Source: Neolewinella aurantiaca
GTDB taxonomy: Bacteria; Bacteroidota; Bacteroidia; Chitinophagales; Saprospiraceae
Length of the DNA stretch: 64,000 bases
NCBI RefSeq assembly: GCF_008014675.1
Contig: NZ_VOXD01000018.1
Coordinates: 1-64,000 of the forward strand
Direction: 5' to 3'
Shown here: piece by piece, positions 1 through 7,132 of the stretch
Numbering within the stretch: position 1 is the stretch's first letter
Layout of the letters: each line of letters starts with the position of its first letter
Notes under the pieces: generated by a model
Databases searched by the model: none
Told to the model about the DNA's origin: nothing
What the model saw: the letters and a program-made list of their open reading frames with translations, nothing else
Position numbers and translations under genes: made by a program

Positions 1-225
1 TGTCTTTGAGTGCCCATCAAGACCGGAAGGCTCGAAGGGGTTTGTAGTAGAAGCCAAGCGGTGGGTAGTCGAAAGAAGCTTCGCCTGGATGAATTTCTAT
101 CGCAGAATCACCAAGGACCTGGAGCGAACGATAGAAAATTCGGCTTCATTCATTTTGATGGCCAACATTCAGATGGTTCTATCGTCAATACAGAGAAATC
201 TTGACTCGAATTTTTAGACACGCTC
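1..225 (+). mobile_element. Right end of an IS5-family insertion sequence (cut by window edge)
   Basis: The segment holds the transposase C-terminus and then a terminal sequence ending in GACACGCTC at 225, which resembles the tips of IS5-group elements in Bacteroidota. The flank begins with TTA at 226-228, compatible with the short target duplications of this family. The left end lies outside the window, so the inverted repeat and duplication cannot be checked here. The element interrupts an exonuclease gene on the opposite strand. Confidence 0.75.
2..217 (+). CDS. IS5-family transposase, C-terminal 71 residues
   Basis: Reading from base 2, the frame carries KGFVVEAKRWVVERSFAWMN followed by FYRRITKDLE and a conserved NSASFILMANIQ tail, then TAG at 215-217. 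The RWVVERxFAW block, with the downstream RR and E positions, is the C-terminal signature of IS5-type DDE transposases and includes the catalytic Glu region. The upstream DDE part is outside the window. No start codon is visible, so this is a partial gene rather than a broken one as far as can be seen. It is in a different frame from the spurious short ORF starting at base 10. Confidence 0.85.
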   Translation, partial: VFECPSRPEGSKGFVVEAKRWVVERSFAWMNFYRRITKDLERTIENSASFILMANIQMVLSSIQRNLDSNF

Positions 226-485
226 TTATTATGAGATACAGGAATTGAGCCTCTCAAAAATTCATTTACGTGATAATGAATTTCCTCAAAAGAAGGCGCG
301 GATTTAACCATTGTAGCTGTGATCCCGTGAATATGTGATCCACTTACATCCCTGTTCGGGTTTACTAAAGTTGAGTATGAATCAAGCACAACACCTTGAC
401 CGTTAATTTTAACCATCCCAATCTCTACGACTCGGTCGTATTTCCCGAACCCCGTAGTTTCGAGATCAATTACAGTATACTTCAT
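226..485 (-). pseudogene. DnaQ-like 3'-5' exonuclease, truncated by IS5 insertion
   Basis: The N-terminus reads MKYTVIDLETTG, the Exo I motif (catalytic D and E) of DEDDh exonucleases such as DnaQ/PolC epsilon-like domains. It continues through a typical HGIT segment to PVSHN, which corresponds to the start of the Exo II-III region (usually HNxxFD). There the host sequence ends at the IS boundary, about residue 87. The open frame then runs 24 residues into IS DNA and stops at 150. The Exo II Asp and the distal His/Asp are lost, so nuclease activity is very unlikely. It starts one base after the stop of the upstream gene, so the two were probably co-transcribed. Confidence 0.8.
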
Positions 486-486
486 C

Positions 487-840
487 CTACTTCTTTCTCG
501 ATTCTTTCTGAATCTGTTGATATTTACCAGACAACCTTAGTAAAGCAAATGAATAATTCATTGACTTTTTCTCTTGAAACCAGCCTGAAAACAATTTTGC
601 TTTCAGCGCAGCGTGAGCGGGTGTGCATCCTTCCAAGTAAATACATGCTGATTCATACGCATTTTCAAAATCTCCAGCTATTAAATATTGCTTTACAAGC
701 CAGTAGTGTGGTTCATATGCGATGTCTTCAGGTAGCTCATTAGAGTAAGCCTCCAAATATTGGATGGAACTCATTAAATCACCACTAGCTAGAGATTTAC
801 GGGCATTCCAATAAGAATCGATCAGTCTTTTCCTCAACAT
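487..840 (-). CDS. Hypothetical helical-repeat protein, 117 aa
   Basis: I do not recognise the family. The sequence is largely helical and resembles TPR-like packing: residues about 15-70 contain alternating small and large residues in segments such as SLASGDLMSSIQYLEAYSNE and YLIAGDFENAYESACIYLEG. There is no signal peptide or membrane segment. Its stop codon lies one base before the start of the truncated exonuclease, so they formed one transcription unit before the IS5 insertion. The base composition is lower in GC than most of the window, which fits an accessory locus. Function is unknown. Confidence 0.6.
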   Translation of the reverse strand: MLRKRLIDSYWNARKSLASGDLMSSIQYLEAYSNELPEDIAYEPHYWLVKQYLIAGDFENAYESACIYLEGCTPAHAALKAKLFSGWFQEKKSMNYSFALLRLSGKYQQIQKESRKK

Positions 841-900
841 TTGATATTGGGTTTAGAGGAGATGGAGTTTACGTGTACTCTGACGTGTGAGTTAATTGAC

Positions 901-916
901 ATCCTCTTAAGAGGAT
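901..916. promoter_or_regulatory. Perfect 16-bp palindrome ATCCTCTTAAGAGGAT
   Basis: A perfect inverted repeat lies 61 bp upstream of the minus-strand 487-840 gene. Position and symmetry suggest a binding site for a dimeric regulator, but there is no second copy in the window to support this. Confidence 0.35.
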
Positions 917-1047
917 CAATTCCCCATTCAACTCCTCAGCGTTCTAGATCACGTACTTAGCGCGATATACTCCTCCAAAGTTACCATTATATTTAACAAA
1001 ACCTAGAAACCCCAACAAACTAATACGCGTTTAAACACTGTTGTTTT

Positions 1048-1209
1048 TCATCTAAGAAGACGGAAAATAGTTTTCACTTTGACCATAAATTCTCCAAAGC
1101 TTATTTCTACATCATCATTATCAACAGTTGTCAGAACTACGTTGACAATTGCCTGATACTCTAAACCATTTACGCTCGAGACCAAAAGATAAGCCAACGG
1201 CTGAAGCCG
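1048..1209 (-). pseudogene. Possible 3' remnant of a decayed gene
   Basis: A minus-strand frame without a start codon encodes about 53 residues including NGLEYQAIVNVVLTTVDNDD and FGEFMVKVKTIF, ending in TGA at 1048-1050. The composition looks protein-like, but the frame is blocked upstream by TAG next to the CGGCTGAAGCCG repeat. It may be the tail of a gene lost by rearrangement. No family recognised. Confidence 0.25.
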
Positions 1210-1219
1210 TGCCTACTGT
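1198..1219 (+). repeat. CGGCTGAAGCCGTGCCTACTGT repeat, copy 1
   Basis: This 22-bp segment matches 48783-48804 with one mismatch. Its CGGCT/AGCCG arms form a short hairpin. Only two copies are seen in the window. Confidence 0.55.
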
Positions 1220-1245
1220 AGCGCTTTTGACTTTTTCAACGTGTA

Positions 1246-1264
1246 TTGCACCGGCGGCCGCGCC
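1246..1264 (+). repeat. Dispersed 19-bp repeat, copy 1
   Basis: TTGCACCGGCGGCCGCGCC differs from the consensus YTGCACCTGCGNNCGCGCC at one fixed position. It is intergenic, 63 bp upstream of the PAP2 gene. Confidence 0.75.
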
Positions 1265-1326
1265 CTTCTGATTCTTTCCAGGGTTTACCCTGAACTTCGG
1301 GAACAGAAAGATTGCTTTATTACGAT

Positions 1327-1989
1327 ATGGCCATACCCGATAAACTGCTTACCTTTTTCCGGCGCGACAAACGCCTGCTTTTACACTTCAGTCTCTTTCT
1401 GCTGGCCGGGTTCCTGTTACTGACCCTGCTCGTTTACCTGCTGCCCCCTTCGTTTATCGACGTGGAGCTATCGGAAGAGTTGCAGGAAGATCGCAATCCG
1501 TTACTGGACGGACTGATGCAGGGCATCAGTTGGTTTGGCAACGGCATTGTGCCCGGCATACTAACCGTAGGAACCGCACTGGTTTTCCTTTTGTTCCGGG
1601 CGCGCCGTGAAGCTTTGTTCACCCTCCTGACCGCCCTGGCCGGGGCAGTAATTTACGTACTCAAAGTAGCAATTAACCGCCCCCGACCCACCGAAGACCT
1701 GGTGACCATAATCGAACACGCACAGTACCAGAGTTTCCCAAGTGGTCACGTCACTTTCTATGTCGCCTTTTTCGGCTTTCTGACTTTCCTGATGTACAGA
1801 CTGGCTTGGGTACGGAGCTGGATACGGTGGAGTGTCGGTCTGGTTTGCCTGGCCCTCATTTTCAGCGTTCCTTTCTCGCGGGTTTACCTGGGCGCGCACT
1901 GGTTTACCGACGTCCTGGCCGGGTTCTTCGTGGGCCTTCTGTGTCTGATCGGGCTGGCGAAATGGTACAGCAGCAAGCCGACCGAATAA
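1327..1989 (+). CDS. PAP2-superfamily membrane phosphatase
   Basis: An integral membrane lipid phosphatase, probably acting on undecaprenyl pyrophosphate or phosphatidylglycerol phosphate at the outer face of the inner membrane. All three catalytic motifs are present: KVAINRPRP (residues 113-121), PSGH (138-141) and SRVYLGAHWFTD (184-195) with the nucleophilic His. About six hydrophobic segments are visible, the first at 19-40, as expected for the family. The ATG at 1327 is preferred; an in-frame TTG at 1312 would add five residues. The gene stops 27 bp from the convergent hydrolase gene. The exact substrate cannot be told from sequence. Confidence 0.88.
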   Translation: MAIPDKLLTFFRRDKRLLLHFSLFLLAGFLLLTLLVYLLPPSFIDVELSEELQEDRNPLLDGLMQGISWFGNGIVPGILTVGTALVFLLFRARREALFTLLTALAGAVIYVLKVAINRPRPTEDLVTIIEHAQYQSFPSGHVTFYVAFFGFLTFLMYRLAWVRSWIRWSVGLVCLALIFSVPFSRVYLGAHWFTDVLAGFFVGLLCLIGLAKWYSSKPTE

Positions 1990-2015
1990 AACTCCGAAAA
2001 CCAGCGGCCGGAAGA

Positions 2016-2996
2016 TCATTCCACAAACGCCAGCGCCCGCTCATCCATCAGGTTGTGTGCTTTGCTCCGCAAAGCAAACCCTACGTGGCCGCCGTAGGCG
2101 GGTGTTTCCAGATTGATCAGCGGGTGAGTTTGCGCCAGTTTATGCGGGTTACAGGCATCCGGGACGATGGGGTCGTTCTTGGCGTTGACGATCAGGACCG
2201 GGGCGGTTGTCTCCCCGACGTAATTACCCGACGAAAGGTAAGCGTAGTAATCGTCGAGGTTGTCGTAATCGCTGATGCGCATTGAGGTTGCCCGGTCAAA
2301 ATCACGCCAGACCTTTACGTCTTTCAGCTTAGAAAAATCTACCCGGCCGGGAAACTGGGCTTCTTTGGCGATCATCTTGGCCGTAAGCGACCGCTTGAAT
2401 TTGATGCGGTAGATGAAATTCTCGGGCCGGTCGAGACTGTCAGCACTGTGCTGAATAAATACCGGAGCCGAAAACGCAACCCCGTGGGTTACTTCCTTTG
2501 GTCTCCGGCTTCCCATTGTTCCGAAATATTTGAGGGTAAGGTTGCCTCCCATACTGTAACCAACCAGGACGATGCGGTCGAACTTCCCCGTTGCCAGCGC
2601 GTGATCAACGACCGTCTCGACGTCTTCCGACTGGCCGTGGCTGTAGAGTTTCGGGGTGAGGTTCATCTCCTCCGAGCAGGAGCGGCAGTTCCAGGCCAGA
2701 GCGTGCCAGCCATGACGGTGGAAGTACCGGGCTGCGCTGGCCACGTAAACCCGCCGGCTGTCTCCCTCCAGGCCATGAGACAGAACGACAAGCTTACGGC
2801 TGTTGTCGTGATCCAACCAGTCGAGGTCCAGAAAGTCACCGTCAGGCGTATCAATCCGTTCCCGGCGGTAATCGACGGGAACCGAACGAAAAATATTGGG
2901 AGCAATGGTCTGGTAGTGGGCGCGGAAACGATTGAGCATATTTTGGGTAACAGATGGGATAGAAAATTGATCATGAAGGCGAGGCATTTCCGGCAA
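2016..2996 (-). CDS. YheT-type alpha/beta hydrolase
   Basis: A cytosolic serine hydrolase of the YheT/ABHD1-3 family (326 aa, the usual length). The nucleophile elbow GYSMGG places Ser148. Asp275 in NAKNDPI and His304 in GGHVGF complete the triad. The oxyanion-side LSHGLEGDS segment at 72-80 is also typical. Members are esterases of poorly defined physiological substrate. An alternative ATG three codons downstream (2987) is equally possible. The gene is divergent from nagB-lmbE across a 119-bp region that contains a 13-bp inverted repeat pair, so the two may share control. Confidence 0.85.
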   Translation of the reverse strand: MPEMPRLHDQFSIPSVTQNMLNRFRAHYQTIAPNIFRSVPVDYRRERIDTPDGDFLDLDWLDHDNSRKLVVLSHGLEGDSRRVYVASAARYFHRHGWHALAWNCRSCSEEMNLTPKLYSHGQSEDVETVVDHALATGKFDRIVLVGYSMGGNLTLKYFGTMGSRRPKEVTHGVAFSAPVFIQHSADSLDRPENFIYRIKFKRSLTAKMIAKEAQFPGRVDFSKLKDVKVWRDFDRATSMRISDYDNLDDYYAYLSSGNYVGETTAPVLIVNAKNDPIVPDACNPHKLAQTHPLINLETPAYGGHVGFALRSKAHNLMDERALAFVE

Positions 2997-3003
2997 AAAA
3001 ATA

Positions 3004-3059
3004 CACGTTCAAACACACTACTCAACCCCGAAAGATATACCGCAACGTGTTTGAACGTG
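3004..3059. promoter_or_regulatory. 13-bp inverted repeat pair between divergent genes
   Basis: CACGTTCAAACAC at 3004-3016 and its exact reverse complement at 3047-3059 are separated by 30 bp. A minus-strand -7-like box TATCTTTC (3030-3037) lies between them. The arrangement suits a regulator binding two half sites over the promoters of the hydrolase and the amino-sugar gene. Confidence 0.45.
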
Positions 3060-3115
3060 CAAAAAAATCAAAACACAATATTTCCCTAGCTTTAGCCTGT
3101 CTAAAAAGTCAATCA

Positions 3116-5062
3116 ATGCTACCAATCCACACCTCCCCCAAAGCGGACATCAGCTACCGCCACGTAGGCCGTACCGATGTTACCCGCTACGAGAAGATGC
3201 ACGTCGAAGTATTCGGAGAATCGGCTGATGCCTCCATCGCCGTTGCCAATGAGATCGCCGATCTCATCCGCGCCAAGGCCTACGCCCGGCAAAAGTGTGT
3301 GCTCGGCCTCGCCACCGGTTCCTCTCCTATTCGGGTGTACGACGAGCTCGTACGCCTGCACAAAGAGGAAGGTCTGAGTTTCGCCAATGTTGTCACCTTC
3401 AACCTCGACGAGTACTTCCCCATGGAACGTACCGATAGCCGCTCCTACTGGTACTTCATGCACGAGCACCTCTTCGATCACGTAGACATAGACCCGCAGA
3501 ACATTCATCTCCCGGATGGCAGGATCGACCTGGCCGACGTCTACCAGCACTGTATGGACTATGAGCATAAAATAGAAGAGCACGGCGGCCTGGACTTTCA
3601 GCTTCTGGGTATCGGACGTACGGGCCACGTAGGTTTCAACGAGCCTGGCTCGAACTCCCGTAGTCTCACCCGCCTCATCACTCTCGATCATCTCACGCGG
3701 GTAGATGCCGGACCAGACTTCCAGGGCATGAACAACGTACCCACCCGCGCCATCACCATGGGCATCGATACCATCCGGAAAGCACGGAGGGTCGTGCTCG
3801 TAGCCTGGGGCCACAAAAAGGCGCCGATCGTACAAACCGCCGTAGAGGGTGAGCGCACCAGTTCTGTACCTGCGTCCTTCCTTCAGGACCACGACAACCT
3901 GACGGTTCTTCTCGACGGTGAAGCTTCTTCCGACCTCCGCCGCTTCAAAACACCGTGGCTCGTCGGGCCTTGCGAATGGGACGAAGACCGTACCCGCAAG
4001 GCCATTGTCTGGCTGAGCAGCCACGTGGAAAAACCCATTCTCAAACTCACGGAACGCGACTATAACAACAACGGCATGTCAGACCTTCTTGCCCGGGATG
4101 GTTCCGCTTACGAACTCAACATCAAGATGTTCAACCAGCTTCAGCACACCATTACCGGCTGGCCGGGCGGTAAACCGGGAGTAGACGACAGCCAGCGCCC
4201 CGAGCGCAAGAGCCCCGCAAAGAAGAGGGTTATCCTTTTCAGCCCTCACCCCGACGACGATGTGATCAGCATGGGCGGCACCTTCCTTCGCCTTGTCGAT
4301 CAGGGGCACGAAGTACACGTTGCTTACCAGACCAGTGGCAACATCGCCGTTTCCAACGCCGATGCCCGCCGCTTCGCCGAGTTCTGCCAGCAGGTTAACC
4401 GCAGGGCAGGCGTCGAGAACCCAGACCTCGACAAAACAGTAGACCTGCTGCAAAACCCTGACCCCGCAGCAGACACCGACCCGCTGGAAGTCAGAACCAT
4501 AAAAGGCCTTATCCGCCAGGGCGAAGCCATTGCGGGAGCTCGCTTCTGTGGTGTTCCGGACGAACAGATTCACTTCCTCAACATGCCTTTTTACGAATCG
4601 GGGAAGAACAAAAAGTTCCCCCTCAGCCAGCCCGACATCGATCTGGTCAAGGACCTCATCAAAAAAGTGGAGCCCCACCAGATTTATGCCGCAGGTGACC
4701 TTGCGGACCCTCATGGAACCCACAAGGTTTGCCTCGATGCCGTCTTCCAGGCCCTCGACCAGCTGGAGGGAGACGACTCCATCAAGAACACCTGGCTCTG
4801 GCTCTACCGCGGTGCCTGGCAGGAGTGGCCCATCCATGAAATCGAAATGGCGGTCCCCCTTTCTCCGCAGGAAGTGGACAAGAAAAGACAGGCCATATTC
4901 TTCCACCAGAGCCAGAAAGACGGCGTCATGTTCCAGGGCGAAGACAACCGGGAATTCTGGCAGCGGGCCGAGCAACGAAACCGGGAAACTGCCCGGGCTT
5001 ACAACCAACTGGGGCTTACGGAGTACGAGGCCATCGAGGCGTTCAGGAGGTGGCGGTTTTAA
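3116..5062 (+). CDS. nagB: Glucosamine-6-phosphate deaminase fused to a PIG-L/LmbE deacetylase-like domain
   Basis: The 648-aa protein has an N-terminal NagB domain (about 20-320) and a C-terminal LmbE-like domain (about 368-600), an architecture known in Bacteroidota. NagB features include GLATGSSP (64-71), FNLDEY with the proton-accepting Asp98, and GIGRTGHVGFNEPGS (165-179) with His171 and Glu176. The Asp that precedes the catalytic His by two residues in E. coli NagB (Asp141) is Thr169 here. The LmbE domain carries the HPDDD zinc motif (378-382). Expected role: conversion of GlcN-6-P to Fru-6-P and ammonia, perhaps with deacetylation of an amino sugar. The ATG at 3116 is chosen because the in-frame extension upstream overlaps the divergent promoter region. 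Confidence 0.88.
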   Translation: MLPIHTSPKADISYRHVGRTDVTRYEKMHVEVFGESADASIAVANEIADLIRAKAYARQKCVLGLATGSSPIRVYDELVRLHKEEGLSFANVVTFNLDEYFPMERTDSRSYWYFMHEHLFDHVDIDPQNIHLPDGRIDLADVYQHCMDYEHKIEEHGGLDFQLLGIGRTGHVGFNEPGSNSRSLTRLITLDHLTRVDAGPDFQGMNNVPTRAITMGIDTIRKARRVVLVAWGHKKAPIVQTAVEGERTSSVPASFLQDHDNLTVLLDGEASSDLRRFKTPWLVGPCEWDEDRTRKAIVWLSSHVEKPILKLTERDYNNNGMSDLLARDGSAYELNIKMFNQLQHTITGWPGGKPGVDDSQRPERKSPAKKRVILFSPHPDDDVISMGGTFLRLVDQGHEVHVAYQTSGNIAVSNADARRFAEFCQQVNRRAGVENPDLDKTVDLLQNPDPAADTDPLEVRTIKGLIRQGEAIAGARFCGVPDEQIHFLNMPFYESGKNKKFPLSQPDIDLVKDLIKKVEPHQIYAAGDLADPHGTHKVCLDAVFQALDQLEGDDSIKNTWLWLYRGAWQEWPIHEIEMAVPLSPQEVDKKRQAIFFHQSQKDGVMFQGEDNREFWQRAEQRNRETARAYNQLGLTEYEAIEAFRRWRF

Positions 5063-5152
5063 GCCTGAGTCCTTTGATCGCTTACTCTTTCAGCTTGTTG
5101 TTTCGTCAGAAGCTTCCGGCTAAAAGACTAACGAACTAACGCACCAACGAAC

Positions 5153-5160
5153 TACCTTCG
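5153..5160 (+). promoter_or_regulatory. -7 box TACCTTCG, five bases from the rlmI start
   Basis: The box fits TAnnTTYG and ends only five bases before ATG at 5166, so the transcript would be leaderless or nearly so. No clear -33 TTG is visible. Confidence 0.45.
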
Positions 5161-5165
5161 CCCTT

Positions 5166-6350
5166 ATGAAGACAGTAACCCTCCAAAAAGGCAAAGACGG
5201 AGCCATCCGCCGCCGCAACCCCTGGGTATTTTCCGGTGCAATCAAGCGCGAGGAAGACGGAATTGAAGATGGCGATCTCGTCGCCGTCGAGGCCATCAAC
5301 GGTGAACGCCTTGGCTACGGACACTATCAGGGAGGTGGCATCCGGGTGCGGTTACTTGCTTTCGGAGAAGATGTATTGCCGATCGACGAAGTCTTCCGCG
5401 ACAAGCTTAGCCAGGCTCTCGACCTGCGCCGGCAGCTCGGTCTGGCCGATGATCCGCTGACGAACGCCTACCGCATCGTACACGCCGCCGGCGACGGATT
5501 GCCCGGGCTGATCGTAGATCGCTACGCCTCCGTGGCGGTGATTCAGTGCCACGGTATCGGCATGTTCCGGCAGCGTCGTCTGATCGCAGAATTGCTCATG
5601 GAGTTGATGGGAGATCAGATCACCACCGTTTACGACAAGAGCGCAAAGACCCTGCCCGACCGTTACCCCGCCGAAGACGGTGTTTTGCTCGGCGAGCAGG
5701 TTAGCGAAGTTGTAATCCTCGAAAACGGCCGCCGTTTCCGGGTAGACATCGCCGACGGCCAAAAGACGGGCTTCTTCCTCGATCAGCGGGACAACCGCTG
5801 GCTGCTGGGCAGTTACTCAAAAGGCAAACGGGTGCTCAACACCTTCTGCTACACTGGCGGTTTTTCGGTATACGCATTATTGGGCGACGGTGCGCAGGTG
5901 CAAAGTGTGGACCTGAGCGGCAGTGCCATCGATCTCACCAACGACAACGTTGGGCGCAACGGCGACTTCTCCGACAAACACGAAGCCTACGCGGCTGATG
6001 TGATGGAATGGCTCAAGGAACACAGCGAAGACGACCCTTACGACATCATTGTCGTGGATCCGCCCGCATTCGCTAAAAACAAGCATAAACGCCACAAAGC
6101 CGTCCAGGCCTACAAGCGCCTCAACGCCCGGGCGATGAAAGCCATCAAGCCCGGCGGGCTGCTCTTCACTTTCAGCTGCAGCCGGGTTGTGGAACGACAA
6201 CTTTTCTACGACACCATCGTCGCCGCCGGCCTCGAGGCCGGCAGGAACTGCCGGGTCCTCCATCACCTCAGCCAGGGAGCGGACCACCCTGTAGACCTCT
6301 ACCACCAGGAGGGAGAATACCTCAAAGGGCTGGTGTTGCGGGTGGACTAG
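5166..6350 (+). CDS. rlmI: RlmI-type 23S rRNA (cytosine-5-) methyltransferase
   Basis: Class I SAM-dependent RNA methyltransferase. An N-terminal PUA domain (about 1-75, with NPWVFSGAI) is followed by a central fold with GLIVDRY and by the Rossmann domain. The SAM-binding LNTFCYTGGFSVYA lies at 224-237, VVDPPAFAKNK at 296-306 and FSCS with the candidate catalytic Cys338. The length (394 aa) matches E. coli RlmI, which makes m5C1962 in 23S rRNA. Orthology to RlmI rather than a paralogue is inferred from domain order and motif spacing. It stands as a single gene, and its 3' side is next to the REP-type transposase element. Confidence 0.85.
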   Translation: MKTVTLQKGKDGAIRRRNPWVFSGAIKREEDGIEDGDLVAVEAINGERLGYGHYQGGGIRVRLLAFGEDVLPIDEVFRDKLSQALDLRRQLGLADDPLTNAYRIVHAAGDGLPGLIVDRYASVAVIQCHGIGMFRQRRLIAELLMELMGDQITTVYDKSAKTLPDRYPAEDGVLLGEQVSEVVILENGRRFRVDIADGQKTGFFLDQRDNRWLLGSYSKGKRVLNTFCYTGGFSVYALLGDGAQVQSVDLSGSAIDLTNDNVGRNGDFSDKHEAYAADVMEWLKEHSEDDPYDIIVVDPPAFAKNKHKRHKAVQAYKRLNARAMKAIKPGGLLFTFSCSRVVERQLFYDTIVAAGLEAGRNCRVLHHLSQGADHPVDLYHQEGEYLKGLVLRVD

Positions 6351-6379
6351 CCTTCGCTAGGGCGAGGAGGAGGTAGTCC

Positions 6380-6450
6380 CCCCCGGATTCCGCGACTGCT
6401 ACGCAGTCTGCTCCATCCAGGGGTACGGCGGTTTGATCCCTCCGGGATCG
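6380..6450 (+). repeat. Left 71-bp inverted repeat of the Y1-transposase element
   Basis: The repeat contains two nested hairpins: GACTGC-TAC-GCAGTC inside an outer CCGGAT/ATCC arm, and GATCCC-TCC-GGGATC. It is the inverted copy of 7054-7124 with few differences. Confidence 0.8.
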
Positions 6451-6458
6451 GAGTGCTT

Positions 6459-6911
6459 TTATTCAAAATACTGCTCGTCAAATTCTACACCATTTTTGTG
6501 CAGCAAGCGACGTAGTTCGTTAGAAGAATTTTCTTTGCGGTGGTGGGCTTCCTGGTTCTCTGCGTAGAGGATCAGATTACGAAGTGCATCTGGTGTATAA
6601 GTAAAGGCACCATACCCTACTTGCCAATACCTGAAATCCGGGAATAGATTCGTGTGTCGGATAAACCTGGAACTTGCCAGCTTGATATCTTTCACCAGAC
6701 TGGCTAGTGCTACTGAAGGATGTAAGCCAATGATGAGGTGCAGGTGATCTTCCACTCCCCCACCCTGGTACATCGTACAGCCTTTGTTTTTAACGATAGC
6801 CCCCATATAGGAGTAGAGTTTTTCCCGCTGCTCCCGCCCGATCATTACGGGTTCGCGGTATTTTGTAGAAAAAACGATCTGGTAAACAGTACGGATGTAA
6901 GTACTACTCAT
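6459..6911 (-). CDS. Y1 (HUH) transposase, IS200/RAYT type
   Basis: The 150-aa protein has the HUH motif in EDHLHLI (His56, His58) and the catalytic Tyr116 in LILYAENQEAHH. These are the two metal-binding and nicking signatures of IS200/IS605 TnpA and REP-associated transposases, which cut single-stranded DNA at hairpins. ATG at 6911 is chosen because the sequence MSSTYIRTVYQIVFSTKYRE is the family's usual N-terminus; the 21 codons upstream look non-coding. The gene appears intact. Flanking repeats suggest RAYT rather than a classical IS200, but no other REP copy is present in the window to confirm this. Confidence 0.85.
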   Translation of the reverse strand: MSSTYIRTVYQIVFSTKYREPVMIGREQREKLYSYMGAIVKNKGCTMYQGGGVEDHLHLIIGLHPSVALASLVKDIKLASSRFIRHTNLFPDFRYWQVGYGAFTYTPDALRNLILYAENQEAHHRKENSSNELRRLLHKNGVEFDEQYFE

Positions 6912-7053
6912 GACAAAGAGGTTTATAACTGCCGTCAACCAGCAATCAGTACATGGCGATAATGCCAGCGGCAAAAGAGCAACACTCTAAGCCCATTAGT
7001 CGTATTTTATACGAATACTTGCGTTTATAAACGTATACAAACGCCTACGCAAC

Positions 7054-7124
7054 CCGATCCCGGAGGGATCAAACCGCTCTAACCCCGGATGTAGCAGACT
7101 GCATAGCAGTCACAGAATCCGGGG
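7054..7124 (-). repeat. Right 71-bp inverted repeat of the Y1-transposase element
   Basis: The minus strand reads CCCCGGATTCTGTGACTGCT and on through the same two hairpins as the left copy. Being eight bases beyond the dnaE stop, it may also act as that gene's terminator. Confidence 0.8.
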
Positions 7125-7132
7125 AAAGCCAC

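Larger units (their letters stand above)
841..1326. other. Gene-poor spacer, accessory region
   Basis: The stretch is AT-richer than its surroundings. It holds the perfect palindrome at 901-916, a possible decayed minus-strand coding remnant at 1048-1209, one copy of the CGGCTGAAGCCG hairpin repeat at 1198-1219, and one dispersed 19-bp repeat at 1246-1264. No intact gene is apparent. Confidence 0.6.
6380..7124 (-). mobile_element. IS200-like / REP-associated transposase element
   Basis: A Y1 transposase gene is flanked by 71-bp imperfect inverted repeats at 6380-6450 and 7054-7124, each made of two REP-like hairpins. This is the layout of RAYT loci, in which a single-copy tyrosine transposase sits among the palindromes it processes. 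It separates rlmI from dnaE. The right repeat ends eight bases from the dnaE stop. Confidence 0.75.

Noticed and set aside
3119-5008. Two long minus-strand open frames opposite nagB-lmbE
   Set aside because: They are shadows of a GC-rich gene with clear homology on the plus strand; their products have no recognisable domain.
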